Below are positions 34,265 through 44,419 of a stretch of DNA of 64,000 bases, one piece after another. The stretch is from Ligula intestinalis. Lineage: Eukaryota > Platyhelminthes > Cestoda > Diphyllobothriidea > Diphyllobothriidae. Position numbers and translations under genes: made by a program. Position 1 is the first letter of the stretch; each line of letters starts with the position of its first letter. Location: the NCBI GenBank assembly GCA_036362985.1, contig JAYGXS010000005.1:23089024-23153023 (forward strand), in the 5' to 3' direction. The notes under the pieces are model-generated. The model was not told where the DNA came from. It was given only the letters and a program-made list of their open reading frames with translations, and made no database searches.

Positions 34265-34955
34265 AAACTTTTTGGTGTGGAAAAATAAATACCAAGTGGG
34301 AAAATGCTGCTCTTTGTGAGTAACCACATAGGCAGCGGGAGTTCTTAGTATGGCAGCGAGGTCAATTCATATCCACCAACATATCGGTATTTTAAAATAA
34401 TATTCAACTAAGGAAGAAGCAGTAAAAACTCCTACCATTAAAGGAGGGGACAGAGTTCAGCGAACCCCCACTTTAAAAAAATAAAGGAAAAAACTGCTTG
34501 CATAAATATAAAGCGATTTGTTGATAGGATTGTTGTAGTGCAATGAGACAGGACTGTTGATGGGTATTTATGAGGGTTGAAAAAGCATCTTGTCGTTGGA
34601 GAATTCATATAGAGGCAGAGGCTACCGTTCACCACCGTAACTCAGCAATTAGTACAGAACTGTTGCTCATGTAAGCCCTTTTACCTCGAAACTGAAAAGA
34701 ATTGTTTGCCTTAACTGTCCCCTCAAAAGATAAACACAAGCCGCCTAAATTGGATGAACCTGAACTTACAGGCCGCTTCAAAAGAATAAATTGCTTTTGA
34801 AAGTGTTACAGACTAAATGGCCCCGGTAGACAGTTACGGGAATACGAGCAACAGCAAAACATTTGCTTGAAAGTGAATCTACTATGCTGCAAAAGAAATA
34901 CGACCTTTACATACTAAAAAGTCCACGGTGCACTCCAAGATGCTATATGACTACA
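34265..34955. other. Nothing recognised
   Basis: No assigned feature. Confidence 0.45.
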
Positions 34956-34959
34956 TATG

Positions 34960-35332
34960 TTGCAGATAAAGATCTCAGGATTTATTCCCTGCCCTAATAA
35001 ATGCGGACGGATCACTGGAGACTGACAACCGGGGGAAGGCATATCTTCCCTCCAACTTCTTTATACCCGTCTACACTCGAGAACCTAACGATTTGCTGCC
35101 AGTCTTCCCACCTGTCAGCAGTTACCTCTCCTCTTCCTTCCTCCGCATGACCCAAAACTGAGGAGATAAGGTTTTCACAGAACACCGTCCGGGCAGCATT
35201 ACTTCATCTTACACCTGCCAAATCACATGGGCCAGATAAAATTCCTGCACTCCAATTGCGAGAACTGGCTATCGAACTGTACAAACCTCTATCTAATGTA
35301 CTGCCGGCAAACGTTAGAACTGCAGGATACGC
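34960..35332 (+). pseudogene. CR1-type fragment (region before the reverse-transcriptase palm)
   Basis: Frames read DGSLETDNRGKAYLPSNFF, then LLHLTPAKSHGPDKIPALQL then RELAIELYKPLSNVLPANVR, the counterpart of ALNDSKSSGPDDIPPKLLKE in the CR1 copy at 40.0 kb. It is broken by stops and frame changes and ends abruptly where a SINE begins at 35,335. Confidence 0.65.
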
Positions 35333-35334
35333 GT

Positions 35335-35485
35335 ATTTCTAGCTTATTAGCTGTCATCAGCTGCAGTAACCCGACTCCAGTTTAGTCACAGAAACAACCG
35401 CCACACCTGAGTTTCGAACCCGTGACCAGTGAGCTAGAGATCAACGTTCTATCCACTGAGCCATCGGGTCGACGTCTTGCCGGTT
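35335..35485 (-). mobile_element. tRNA-derived SINE
   Basis: The minus strand has a GATGGCTCAGTGGATAGAAC box A-like segment, CGGGTTCGAAACTC as box B, and a body ending TTAGCT..AATAAGCTAGAAATA as in other copies. It directly abuts the CR1 fragment, so it was probably inserted into it. Confidence 0.6.
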
Positions 35486-35489
35486 GTTG

Positions 35490-35835
35490 ATCGGGATGTA
35501 GATTAATACATAGGTGTACTCCGATCTGTTCCAGGATTCACCGACCCTGGCTGTTTCGTCAGTCGACGGGTCTTGAAGAGGGAAACTTTATCTGTCACCT
35601 TCCAAAGGTCTTTTGAAGAAGGCGAACTCCGCGAAGAATGAAAGTGACCATTCGTCACCCCGATCTATAGGGGGTGTTCATGACTTGATTGCGCAACTTA
35701 TCGTCCGCTAAGCCTAACTTGAATTGTGTGCAAAAAAAGGAGTGCATTATCAAAAAGCATTGAGTGGGATTCCCGGAAAGTAACAAATATCATGTGATTT
35801 TGAGCACGACTTTCGTCCGGGACGCTTTTACCTCA
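35490..35835. other. Nothing recognised
   Basis: No assigned feature between the SINE and the PLE copy. Confidence 0.4.
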
Positions 35836-35839
35836 CGAG

Positions 35840-37330
35840 CGCTCTTGAGTCGCATGAGAAATGGACAAAAGCCACAGAAAAGGGCCATCCAATTGAGGTT
35901 TTAAACTTGTTCCACGCTCTAGGACAGCGACCACAGCAACAAACCGTTGTAGTCTTAAAGCCTGCTCGACTTCTACGATAGTCGACAAATGTATAAGTAA
36001 ATTGAAGGCACTCCCATGGGCTCCCCCTATTAGGCCTGATTGCTGAAGTGGTACTCCAACGGATAGAACAGTTTTTCTTCACCAAGTATCAACCAAACTT
36101 TTGTGCTCGTTGTGTCGATCCCACTTTATTTATCGTCAAAATATCCGACATCGAGCACCTCAGACAGTTACTGAATTCTGTTGATCCAAATGCCCAATTC
36201 TCAAATAAGGCTGAATTAAATAGCCAACTGTCCTTCCTCGATGTCTTTGTGCGCCGGTGTTCAACCAGACGATTGCAGACTACAGTATTCAGAAAGGTCA
36301 CCAGCACGAATCAAGTGCTAAATTTCATCAGCAATAACCCCATTTCCCACAAGCGTAGCTGCGTTCGTATCCTTTTCCAAAGAGTTGAAACAGACTGTAG
36401 CACTACAGCAGATAGAATAGCTGAACAAAAATGCATTCAGGACATCTTCCAAGCTAATAGATACACAAACTCATTTATCAAACAAAACAAGCACCAAGTT
36501 AACAGACGTCAGCCAGTGGAACAGCAGCCCAAAGACTGGAGAGTCATTTCCTAAATAAAAGAAGTCTCCGAAACCGCCTCACGGTTGTTACAACCTGTTG
36601 GCTCAGGCATAGCCCATCGGCCTCAGGCGACAATACGCCGCTGGGTGCTGCAAACTCAAAACATAATGTCTCCTAGAGAAACCTCTGCATTTGTCTACAA
36701 TAAATATTGCAGCGGTAAATACTGTGTTTACGTTGGAGAAGCAGGCCGCAACTTGCAGACCCACCTACATGAGCAAAAGCTAGCAGCTCGGATATTGGTT
36801 ATAAACTCGCAACTTGCAGGACACATCGCAGAGAATGGTCACGACTTCAATCTTCAAGGAGCAACCATCGCTGGCCGAGTAACCTGAAAAGCCGAAAGGC
36901 TGACGCTTGAGATATTTTACTCAGATGCAAACTCTGTCAGCAGGCATCTGGACCTGCTTGCGGCTTAAAAGGTCTTGCGCCACGTTGGCGGCAAAGGACA
37001 AAACAAGGCCGAGCCGAAAGTAAGAATGACAAGCCAAGAGGAATCCACGACAAACTGGCCAGAAGACAGTGCAGGTTTACCAGGACCTTCTTCAGTGCGG
37101 AGAAGGCGCCATTAACTGCTGTTCATCACCCGCGACTCCACTGACGCCTTTATAGTATACACTACTATAATTGCTACACCATCCTTCTTAACTGCTCTTT
37201 CTTACCCCTTGATAACCTGCTGGTTTCTGATAGTTGATTGGCCTGTGGCCACTATAATTAACCTCCTTTTTGTTGCTACTTCTCAGCTCTGAAGATGGAC
37301 TCTCGTAAGAGTTCAAAAGTTCAGGACAAG
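35840..37330 (+). pseudogene. Penelope-like element: reverse transcriptase C-terminal half and GIY-YIG endonuclease, decayed
   Basis: 36,010-36,080 has TPMGSP and, in another frame, GLIAEVVLQRIEQ; then ARCVDPT where an active element has YVDDT. 36,180-36,400 has LSFLDVFVRR, TNQVLNFISNNPISHKRSCVR and AEQKCIQDIF, the thumb region of PLE reverse transcriptases. In a third frame 36,660-36,890 has YCSGKYCVYVGEAGRNLQ and a HLHEQKLA helix, the GIY-YIG module, then a stop before AERLTLEIFYSD ... RHLDLLAA. At least three frame changes or stops make it dead. It ends with a 3' hairpin motif at 37,289-37,325. Confidence 0.85.
37289..37325 (+). ncRNA. PLE 3' hairpin motif, hammerhead-like, degenerate
   Basis: CTGAAGA (37,289-37,295), a 7-bp hairpin GGACTCT-CGTA-AGAGTTC (one G-T pair), then AAAAGTTCAGG in the place of GAAACGTCAGG. 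It lies about 320 bp after the end of the PLE protein tail, tying the motif to PLEs. Confidence 0.4.
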
Positions 37331-37379
37331 AAACCAAATGATCTGGTACTCAAAACGTCTTCTTCCTCTTCAATGAAAA

Positions 37380-37740
37380 TACCTGGAATGCGAACGTTTT
37401 CGTTCATCGTTACTTTATTAATGGCACCGCATTAAAAGAGATTGATATGCACAAGGATCTAGGTATGAAGACAACCGCGAACTTGATGCTAACAGAGCAC
37501 TTTATCAAGGTCGTTCAGATGGCAACGAATACGTTGCACTGTATCAGACGAGCGTTGAAATTCTTTCCATCTGAGCTCTTCAAAAAAATAGTTTGCGCCT
37601 TTTGAGGCCACAATTTGCCAGTTTGGACACCGTGCTTTAAAAAAATGCGGACCTTGGCATGACAACTACTGCACCCCGTTTATCTCTACAACCCCGCATC
37701 CGAGACCGTCCCTGATGATATTTTCGCGAAAGAATCCGAA
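37380..37740 (+). pseudogene. CR1-type reverse-transcriptase C-terminal fragment
   Basis: WNANVFVHRYFINGTALKEI then DMHKDLGMKTTANLML ... ATNTLHCIRRALKFFPSELF. It aligns with the YSLNGIQLQEVDAQKDLGVW region of the CR1 copy at 39.2 kb but is a different subfamily in the opposite orientation. A TGA interrupts it. Confidence 0.7.
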
Positions 37741-37756
37741 ACATCACATTACAGGT

Positions 37757-37785
37757 CAGGTCAGGTCAGGTTTTATTGAGGGAAA
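37757..37785. repeat. GGTCA tandem with AATAAA on the minus strand
   Basis: Four AGGTC units followed by AGGTTTTATT. On the minus strand AATAAAACCTGACCTGACC looks like the short-repeat 3' terminus typical of CR1 elements. The element it belongs to is not clear. Confidence 0.4.
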
Positions 37786-38209
37786 TATAGATAAATATCT
37801 TTGAACTCCCTATTGGTACAGTTTTTTCAATGCATTTGATCTGCAGAACATTTCAGATCAGTGGCGTTGCCAAAAATTTGAGGGCCGACAGTGAAAAAAC
37901 TCCTTAGGCATTGTTCAGAAGTCTAGGGGTTCGAATGCCATTTGAGAGATTTAAGGAGAAAAACTGTCGCCTGGGGGAGGGGGGGGGTTCAGAGTCTATT
38001 CTAAGCGGATGGCCTGTGCTAAGAGTGTTTGAAGCATGTCAGGGAGAGTCCATCGCGGTTTTCGCCATAATACCACGGGTCCCACGAAGAGAAGGTTGCG
38101 GAGGTCACGCGAAACTCATCAAGTGTCGGCGATGCGCCCATCGTGCACCCTTTATGGTTTAACGAGTCTGCCTGCTAAATGACAGAAATAAAATCGGTCG
38201 TTTTCTAAG

Positions 38210-38495
38210 CAAACATATTACTGAAAATTAGCGAGTAGTATGTTTTTTATAATGTGATTATTCCACAATTTGCATTCGGCAACTGGCAGTTTATTTTCGG
38301 GGGCTCAGTGGCTATTTGTTCTAACTTAATAGTGTCGTAAACATGCCTACAGATGCGTCTGACGTGTGCTCAGATGGCGACATAACAATGTCCGCGGGCA
38401 GAGCATTCCAGGCCTGAATTGGGAAAAGTTTTACATATCCGCGTAGCCTCGGATCACAACGTTTGGTGGACTCGAAGCTTGCAATCCTTGTTAGT
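38210..38495 (-). pseudogene. CR1 3' end, truncated copy (B)
   Basis: The minus frame FESTKRCDPRLRGYVKLFPI then QAWNALPADIVMSPS aligns with NRVVEAWNALPEEIVMSPS at the end of the CR1 copy directly upstream. The 3' untranslated part (TTTTCAGTAA(T/C)ATGTT) is also shared. Confidence 0.65.
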
Positions 38496-38533
38496 TCTTA
38501 ACTAACATGTTACTGAAAATCAGTGAGTTATAT

Positions 38534-38536
<3 letters not shown>

Positions 38537-38568
<32 letters not shown>
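38537..38568. repeat. (TA)n microsatellite in CR1 3' UTR
   Basis: About 16 TA units at the 3' end of CR1 copy A. Confidence 0.9.
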
Positions 38569-38572
<4 letters not shown>

Positions 38573-38592
38573 CATTCTCGCCATATCCAATT

Positions 38593-39348
38593 TTAGTTGG
38601 CATTTCGGGTATGAAAATCTAAATTTCGCTTGAATGCATCCACAGATGGGGACATAACAATTTCCTCGGGGAGTGCATTCCAAGCTTCAACTACTCTATT
38701 ACCAAAGAAGAACTTGCGTGTGTCTAGTCTGGCCCCTGTTATGCGTAGTTTGAAGAGATGCCCTCTTAAGTTGGTCGTTGTTGCTAACTCGAAGAAGTCG
38801 CCAGGTAGAAGACAGCAGTCCTGCCCGCGCATTATACGAAATGCTTGTATCAGATCGCCACGTAGCTGTCTGTAACTTAACGGAAATAGATCGAGATTAG
38901 CTAAACGTCTTTCGTAGGGTAAAAAGCTCTGACCGGTAACCAGTTTGGTCGCGCGCCTTTGGACCTTTTCGAGGGAATTTAGGTCTTTCGCGGTCCAGGG
39001 TTTCCATGCTTGCATTGCGAACTCCAACTTCGGCCGCACAAATGTTCCAAAGACCTTAGCAAAGCAGTCTTTATCGAAGGCACAGAAAGCCCTTATAACA
39101 AGATAGAGGACGGACATCGCAGACTTGGCTACTTTTGCGCAGTGCAGCGAGGGCTTAAGAGACGTAGAGATCCATACTCCCAAATCTTTCTGCGCGTCGA
39201 CTTCTTGCAGTTGGATGCCATTTAGGCTGTAAACCATGGGGTTCTGAGAGCTGGGTCGGCCAACTCGTAGGATACTGCATTTGTTCTCGTTAAACGGCAA
39301 AAGCCAGTCTTGAGACCAAGTTTGAAGACGATTTAGGTTTAGCTGCAA
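38593..39348 (-). pseudogene. CR1 copy A reverse-transcriptase thumb and C-terminal domain
   Basis: 251 codons in the same frame as the palm after the TAG: LQLNLNRLQTWSQDWLLPFN, CSILRVGR, DLGVWIS, KVFGTFVRPKLEFAMQAWKP, RATKLVTGQSFLPYERRLA, LSYRQLRGDLIQAFRI and the end NRVVEAWNALPEEIVMSPS. This matches the usual CR1 3' coding end in order and length. Confidence 0.9.
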
Positions 39349-39381
39349 ATGTTCTTCGTCAGCTGAATTTCTGATGACGTT

Positions 39382-40110
39382 CTAAATCTTAATGTCATCG
39401 GCAAACATAGCCACATCGCAGTCCAGTTCACGGACGGAGTCATTGACGTATATAATGAACAGTATAGGGCCAAGGACAGAGCCTTGGGGGACACCGCTCT
39501 CGACTGCAACGTCTGCCGACTGCTGGTCACCAATATGGACAGTTTGAGAGCGACCAAGTAAGAAGCTTTGAATCCACTTCAGCAGATTTCCTCGAACACC
39601 TATTTGGCTGAGTTTGTGCAGAAGTCGTTGATGTGGGACGCTATCAAAAGCCTTCTTGAAGTCGATGTAGATTACATGAAGCGGATTTCCTCCATCAACT
39701 GCCCGAGTCCAGCGTTCCAAACAATGGAGCAGGTTCGTCACGCAGGACCTGCCTCTGCGGAACCCATGTTGCGCATCCGATAGAAGGTTATGCTGCTCTA
39801 AGAAACGCATCAGCTCTCGTTTTACTACTTTTTCCATAATCTTGCAACAGATCGAAGTGAGGCTGATTGGTCTATAACTGTTTGCAGCAACCTTTCTGCC
39901 GCCTTTATACAACGGTGTGATCCGTGCGGATTTCCAATCGGCGGGTAAACAACCTGCGTTAAACGAGGTACTGAAAAGCATAGAAAGCGGTTTGGCTAGC
40001 TCCCCAGCAAGTTCTTTCAGTAATTTAGGCGGGATGTCATCGGGACCGGATGATTTCGAGTCGTTTAGTGCCATTAACTCCTGAAGAACGGTTGCTTCGG
40101 TGAAGGCCAC
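39382..40110 (-). pseudogene. CR1 copy A reverse transcriptase
   Basis: Reverse-transcriptase blocks in order: SSGPDDIPPKLLKELA, WKSARITPLYKGG, YRPISLTSICCKIMEKVVKR, QHGFRRGRSCVTNLL, VIYIDFKKAFDSVPHQRLL, SGVPQGSVLGPILFIIYVND and AMFADDIKI (catalytic FADD). A TAG immediately after FADDIKI splits it from the thumb. Confidence 0.92.
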
Positions 40111-40133
40111 ATTTTTAATCTTTGGACCGTCAT

Positions 40134-41348
40134 CTAAGCCATAGTTTGGAGGAATGAATCCGATTTCAGTTGTAAAGTTTGATTTGAAAATTGTGAAAGA
40201 TGCTCAGCTTTTGCTCCATCCTCAATCATTTCTGTTCCATCGCTAGCCTTCTGAAGGGGAACTGGGTCCCGGTTTCGTGTGGTCTTTCTTAAGTAGCCAT
40301 AAAATAGCTTTCGATTTTTAACTGCCCGGTTTAGTAAATCTTTTTCAAAGTCTTTGCGCGCTTTGAAGATAAGTCGCTTCACGAGGTTCCTCTGCGTGTT
40401 GTATGCATTTAGGGATACCGGATTTCTGTCTGCTCTATACTTTCTAAACAATCTCCCCTTTTTATTTATCTCTTTATTCAGCGCTTGAGTCAGCCACTGA
40501 GGTTTGTTGTTTAGCTTCTTCCGTGTAATCGGACAGTGGTTTCTCAGGAGAGTATGCAATAACTCACTGAACCATCCCCAATCATCAGCTATATTGCCAG
40601 AAAAAACCAATTCCCAATTTATGTTGTTTATTTCGGCCTTCATTTGATCAAAGTCACCACGCCAAATATTCCTTCTAACCTTGGTGGGTTGTTCGGGTAC
40701 CGAAAATATAGAATAGTCCCAATTTAGTATGATGTGATCACTTTTACCTAGAGGAGGTAGAGATTGCACCTCGTCGATGCTGTCCAGCGATTTCGTAAGT
40801 ACCAGGTCTAGGCAGGTTGATTTCTGCCCCTCACGCACCCTGGTGGGAAATAGAACATGTTGACTGAGAGATGCATTAAGTGTCAGAGCTAGTAAACGCC
40901 AGTCGAATGCTTGCTCTGGGCCTCGTGCGTATGATGAACCCCAATCGATAAGCGGGGCATTGAAGTCTCCCATAATCAAGACGTCTGGCCGAGCAGCTAA
41001 TCTCGCTAACTCTTCTAGTAGACCAGTGTCAGCCTCATGATCATATCTAGGCGGACGGTACACGGTCAGAACTTCCAGGCTGGGTGATTCCGGTACCTTT
41101 ATAGTAAGCCAGATGGCCTCGGTGCTGCAATGAAACCGCTCTGTTTTTTCCGAGACTAGCAGTCCATGTTTGACGTAAGTTATAATTCCTCCTCCTTGGC
41201 GCCCTTTTCTATCTCTCCGGAACAGATTAAAGCCAGGTAGTGCCACTTCGCGGTCATCCACGTTTTCAGACAGCCAGGTTTCTGTCAGAGAGATAATGTC
41301 GGGAGAAAGGTTATATATCTGCACTTTTAGTTCATCCAACTTGGACAA
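40134..41348 (-). pseudogene. CR1 copy A endonuclease part of ORF2
   Basis: 404 codons. Endonuclease motifs are ISLTETWLSENV (catalytic Glu), RQGGGIITYV, TVYRPPR, LIMGDFNAPLIDW (catalytic Asp/Asn) and LGKSDHIILNW (catalytic Asp-His). After this a basic linker carries KPQWLTQALNKEINKKGRLF and LFYGYLRKTTRNRDPVP, standard for CR1 ORF2. The frame ends at QTMA by frameshift; the correct frame resumes as FIPPNYGLDDG. Confidence 0.9.
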
Positions 41349-41399
41349 CAGACTCTGTCATTATCTGTCTTCTGGGACTCACCTCTTTTTTCTTGTCTT

Positions 41400-42133
41400 C
41401 AAGAAACTCAGCGACAATACCTTTTGCGGCTTCAGAATCATATCTGACCTGCGATAGCAAAGACTGGAATTACTGAATATTAACCTTGTTTCTCGGTTGT
41501 GGGCTAAAAGAGTACCACTGATGTGTGAAGCCTCTCGAACATCTGTTCATTTCGTACTGATCGTGCAAAAGGCGAACCGTCCGTATTATATTCCCTCTTC
41601 TGAGTAGGTGCGTTGATTTCCCGACCTTTTTATGCGAGTTGTAACCGAGCTCCACTTGAGAACTACAATTGGGTCACTATGATTGCTCAGAATTCCTTTT
41701 ATAGTACTGGTTTTTCTACAGGCTGTGCTTTTCGGGTTATGTACTCAGCCCCCGTGTAGAGATGATCTCAATGGGGGGGGGGGGGGGGGGGCTGACCGTT
41801 CCTCTTTTGAGTAGAGTTCTTTAGGAAGGGGAGGGGGGGCACCGAGATCCACACCATCAAATATATCGGTGACCTCAAGTAGTCTTTCGTATGTCTTAGC
41901 GAATAACAATCGATTGGAAGAAGGAAACTCGATCGAAAATTAGTTAAACGGTAAAAACAGCAATGGTTCACGCAGGACATGTGAGGTTGGAGCTATTCGA
42001 CAGGTTTCAACAGCATATAATATAGAATATAGAATTGCTTTCTGGCTATCCCGAACAGTTCCTTAGGCTGAACTGTCGTGAATGTAAGTGCGACAGACAG
42101 AAACTGTCGCGATTTGAGCGGGCAAGTCGTACA
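41400..42133. other. Nothing recognised, with a 19-base G run
   Basis: G run at about 41,773-41,791. No exon or repeat assigned. Confidence 0.45.
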
Positions 42134-42138
42134 GAAAC

Positions 42139-42626
42139 TGTTTAAATCTAGTGTTTTCCTGTGTCAACACCAATTATGTTCCCCGAGTACGTGTTGGGAA
42201 GAGAAGACAGGATAAGATAACAGCTAGTACTTTACTGTCACTCATACTAGTATATCAACTCTTTTCCGTGTGTCCAGCAGCTCGCCTTCTGTAGTCGGTC
42301 TCGCTTCGGCAGCAGTCTCAGGTCGTCGGTAACGTGTCCCCAAACAGGGTCCCCATTTTGCTCGCGCCTCGCTCTTTAAGGGGTAGTCGTCGTTGCTACC
42401 CATTGGCTCTCCATTGTCCTCATGCGCACGCTCACTTACGCACGTCTGTGCGTCTGTCCTCAGCGTGACCTCACTGACAGCAGCAACTCGGTTCCAAGGG
42501 CGTCTAACTCATGCGTGACTTCTTTTTCCTAGCCTAGTGTCCCACCTTTTGAAGGTCGCGCAACTTGACTCGTTCTGACGTGACCTCAGACTGTCTACCT
42601 GGGTAACGTTCTCGGTCATCCTAACA
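42139..42626 (-). repeat. 3' LTR (488 bp)
   Basis: On the minus strand it starts TGTTAGGATGACCGAGA and ends CTAGATTTAAACA. It aligns with the 5' LTR over both outer parts. The stop codon of the Pol-like tail (TAG at 42,621-42,623) falls inside the first bases of this LTR. Confidence 0.75.
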
Positions 42627-43031
42627 TTTCACACTGTTACAAGGTTGCTTGTCCGGCGGACGTTTAGTCCTAGTTGGCCTCCTGCAGTCCTGGTAATAGT
42701 CTACCAGACTGGACTGCCTTTCTGCTCTGTTCATTGATCTTGTGGCAGATATTGCTGGCCGAATCTTCTCCTCCACCGTCGGCAGCGGGTCCTCACCATC
42801 TTCTCCAGCGTCATTCAGCACCGTGGGGTAGTCTGCATACCGTCTTGATTTGCAGCTCGGTCGTGTCTGCACCTGTATTGCTGATTCACCTGAATATTTT
42901 GCTGCTGCTGCTGTTGCCTCTGTCGCAACTTTGTCTGCTGTTGCTGCTGCTGTTGCTGCTGCTTCTGCATTTATTGCTGCTTCTGTTGTACTGCAGCTCG
43001 GTCTTGTCTGCAATTCGGTTTTGTTTAACAC
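42621..43031 (-). pseudogene. Pol C-terminal-like fragment with Ala-rich repeat
   Basis: After an Ala/Thr-rich low-complexity part coded by GCA/ACA repeats, the end reads SSLVDYYQDCRRPTRTKRPP then DKQPCNSVKC. An (R/S)xxRxxRPP(D/E) ending is common at the C-terminus of gypsy-type polyproteins. Identity of the low-complexity middle is unclear. Confidence 0.45.
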
Positions 43032-43114
43032 ACGGCTTTGTCTGCATCTCTATCTTGTCTGCGGCTCGGTCTTTTCCGCTTCTATGGCTGCTGGTGCATC
43101 TGTTGCTGCTGCTT

Positions 43115-43363
43115 TTACTGCTGATGCTTCTGCTGCATCTGCGATGGATTCTTTTGTCGCTTTTCAATCTTGTTCTCCCACCTTGTTTTCTCATCACGGC
43201 CTATTTGCTTCCTATCTTCCTCTCGCACTGCGAGGAGAGCGATAAAATTGGCTTGTCTTGCCTCCAACATCATCCTCATCTGTTCGAAACTGATAATCTT
43301 GTGAAGTCCTTGTAATGATCTTGTGTCTTCACCCGCGTCTGGGGTGATGACCTGCGTCGCCAC
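43115..43363 (-). pseudogene. Gag-like N-terminal fragment
   Basis: The frame contains HKIISFEQMRMMLEARQANF then IALLAVREEDRKQIGRDE and a charged K/Q-rich tail ending in a stop. A Met-rich helix of the form EQMxxMLxxQxxxF then LLxxxExxR at the start of the first gene is typical of flatworm gypsy-like Gag. The listed first codon is GTG, so translation probably starts at an internal Met. Confidence 0.45.
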
Positions 43364-43660
43364 TGTTGTAACCTAGTGTGTTCCTGTGTCAACACCGGTT
43401 ATGTTCCCCCAGTACGTGTTAGGAAGAGAAGACAGGATAGGATAATAGCTAGTACAATAGTCGCCGGTTATTAAGCCCAACTTGAGATCGACATTCCAAG
43501 CAAACCCGACAACAATTTTATCTCCGGCACTACGTGTGTAGCTCACGCGTGACTCCTTTGTCCTGGTCTAGTGTCCTGCCCTTTGAAGGTTGCGCGACTT
43601 GGCCAGTTCTAACGTGACATCAGACTGTCTGTCTGGGTGATGTGCTCGGTCATCCTAACA
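43364..43660 (-). repeat. 5' LTR (shortened, contains a MITE end)
   Basis: On the minus strand it starts TGTTAGGATGACCGAGC and ends CTAGGTTACAACA. Both ends match the 3' LTR, but the middle about 250 bp of that LTR is replaced here by about 60-70 bp that includes CAATAGTCGCCGGTTATTAA (43,455-43,475), the terminal repeat of the pogo-like MITE, after a TA. Just inside the LTR is TGGCGACGCAGG, a plausible tRNA primer-binding site. Confidence 0.7.
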
Positions 43661-43810
43661 GAAACATTTCCCTAAGCATCGTAATTATCTGGCTAAGCTT
43701 CTTTCAAATGGGCTTAGTCAAGTTACTTGAAATTGGTTTCAAAAGGCCAAAAGATGGGAGGAGAACAGAAAATTGACTAATTAATAAAACCAAACCAAAG
43801 TCATTTCCAT

Positions 43811-43893
43811 TTAAACTTCAATCTCAGAAGAATCCTCGTAACTTTCAGCATAATTGTCAGTCGCATCCTTTTTGATCGATGTCTGCGAGTCAT
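43811..43893 (-). CDS. Candidate acidic terminal exon
   Basis: After a possible acceptor (GACTCTGCAG) the frame reads DSQTSIKKDATDNYAESYED then SSEIEV and TAA. An acidic, Ser/Thr-rich tail with its own acceptor and stop looks like a genuine last coding exon rather than a repeat. By position and strand it could be the C-terminus of the SLC5 transporter 7 kb upstream, with the intervening exons unseen, or part of an unrelated gene. Confidence 0.3.
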
Positions 43894-43899
43894 CTGCAG

Positions 43900-44415
43900 A
43901 GTCATCCCATAAGAAGTAAAGGAAAACCACGTGCTTTTAAGTGAAATAAGAAGAGGAAGTTTCTTCTAAAAATATCAACCCTATAGAACTGTCTGAAATA
44001 TTTATCTAGACTTTATACGAGTTCGAAAGCGCCAAGGTTAGCACTAAAGAATGGCTTCACTTATTTCTTGTTCTTCTCATCTTCAACTTTCAATAAATTT
44101 GATCGTACAACGCTCGCGTGGCTACTTTTCAAAAAGTTGTCTCTTATAAAAGCACACCTTGAAATGGGTTTAAGCGAGACAGTCAAACCTGGGTAAATTG
44201 TTGTGATTCTTTTTTAGCAGCTATCAGGTAGTAATCCAAGGATAACTAAAATAAAAGCAGAACTTAGTAATAATACACTGTCATCATAGGACTGGGCCGG
44301 ACGACAGTGTCGAAAACAGTTATAGAAAGCAACTGCTTGAGGGGCAATCAACGACTGCTGAATTGGTTTTTTGGTGTTCATGCCTTTGAACAAAGTCGTT
44401 CAAATAGATTTTCAG
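43900..44415. other. Nothing recognised
   Basis: AT-rich with no assigned feature. Confidence 0.45.
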
Positions 44416-44419
44416 TACC

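Larger units (their letters stand above)
38500..41400 (-). mobile_element. CR1-type non-LTR retrotransposon, copy A (ORF2 nearly intact, 5'-truncated)
   Basis: ORF2 runs from about 41,370 to 38,593 with all three domains in order: apurinic-like endonuclease, reverse transcriptase and C-terminal domain. Only three lesions separate it from one open frame: a TGA just before QSLLSKLDELK (41,360), a one-base frame change near 40,150-40,200, and a TAG right after FADDIKI (39,382). No ORF1 is found upstream, so the copy is 5'-truncated. The element copies itself by target-primed reverse transcription. The small number of lesions suggests recent activity. Confidence 0.9.
42139..43660 (-). mobile_element. 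Internally deleted LTR retrotransposon (non-autonomous, gypsy-like)
   Basis: Two direct long terminal repeats (42,139-42,626 and 43,364-43,660) enclose about 740 bp. The 5-bp sequence GAAAC lies immediately outside both ends (42,134-42,138 and 43,661-43,665), a target-site duplication. Terminal dinucleotides on the minus strand are TG..CA. The interior holds a Gag-like N-terminal frame (43,363-43,115) and a frame ending like an integrase/Pol C-terminus (43,031-42,621), so the protease to integrase core has been deleted. Mobilisation would need a full partner element. Confidence 0.8.

Noticed and set aside
42674..43315. 213-codon Leu-rich open frame on the plus strand
   Set aside because: It is the antisense of the GCA/CAG-repeat interior of the LTR element; Leu runs come from CTG/CTT repeats.
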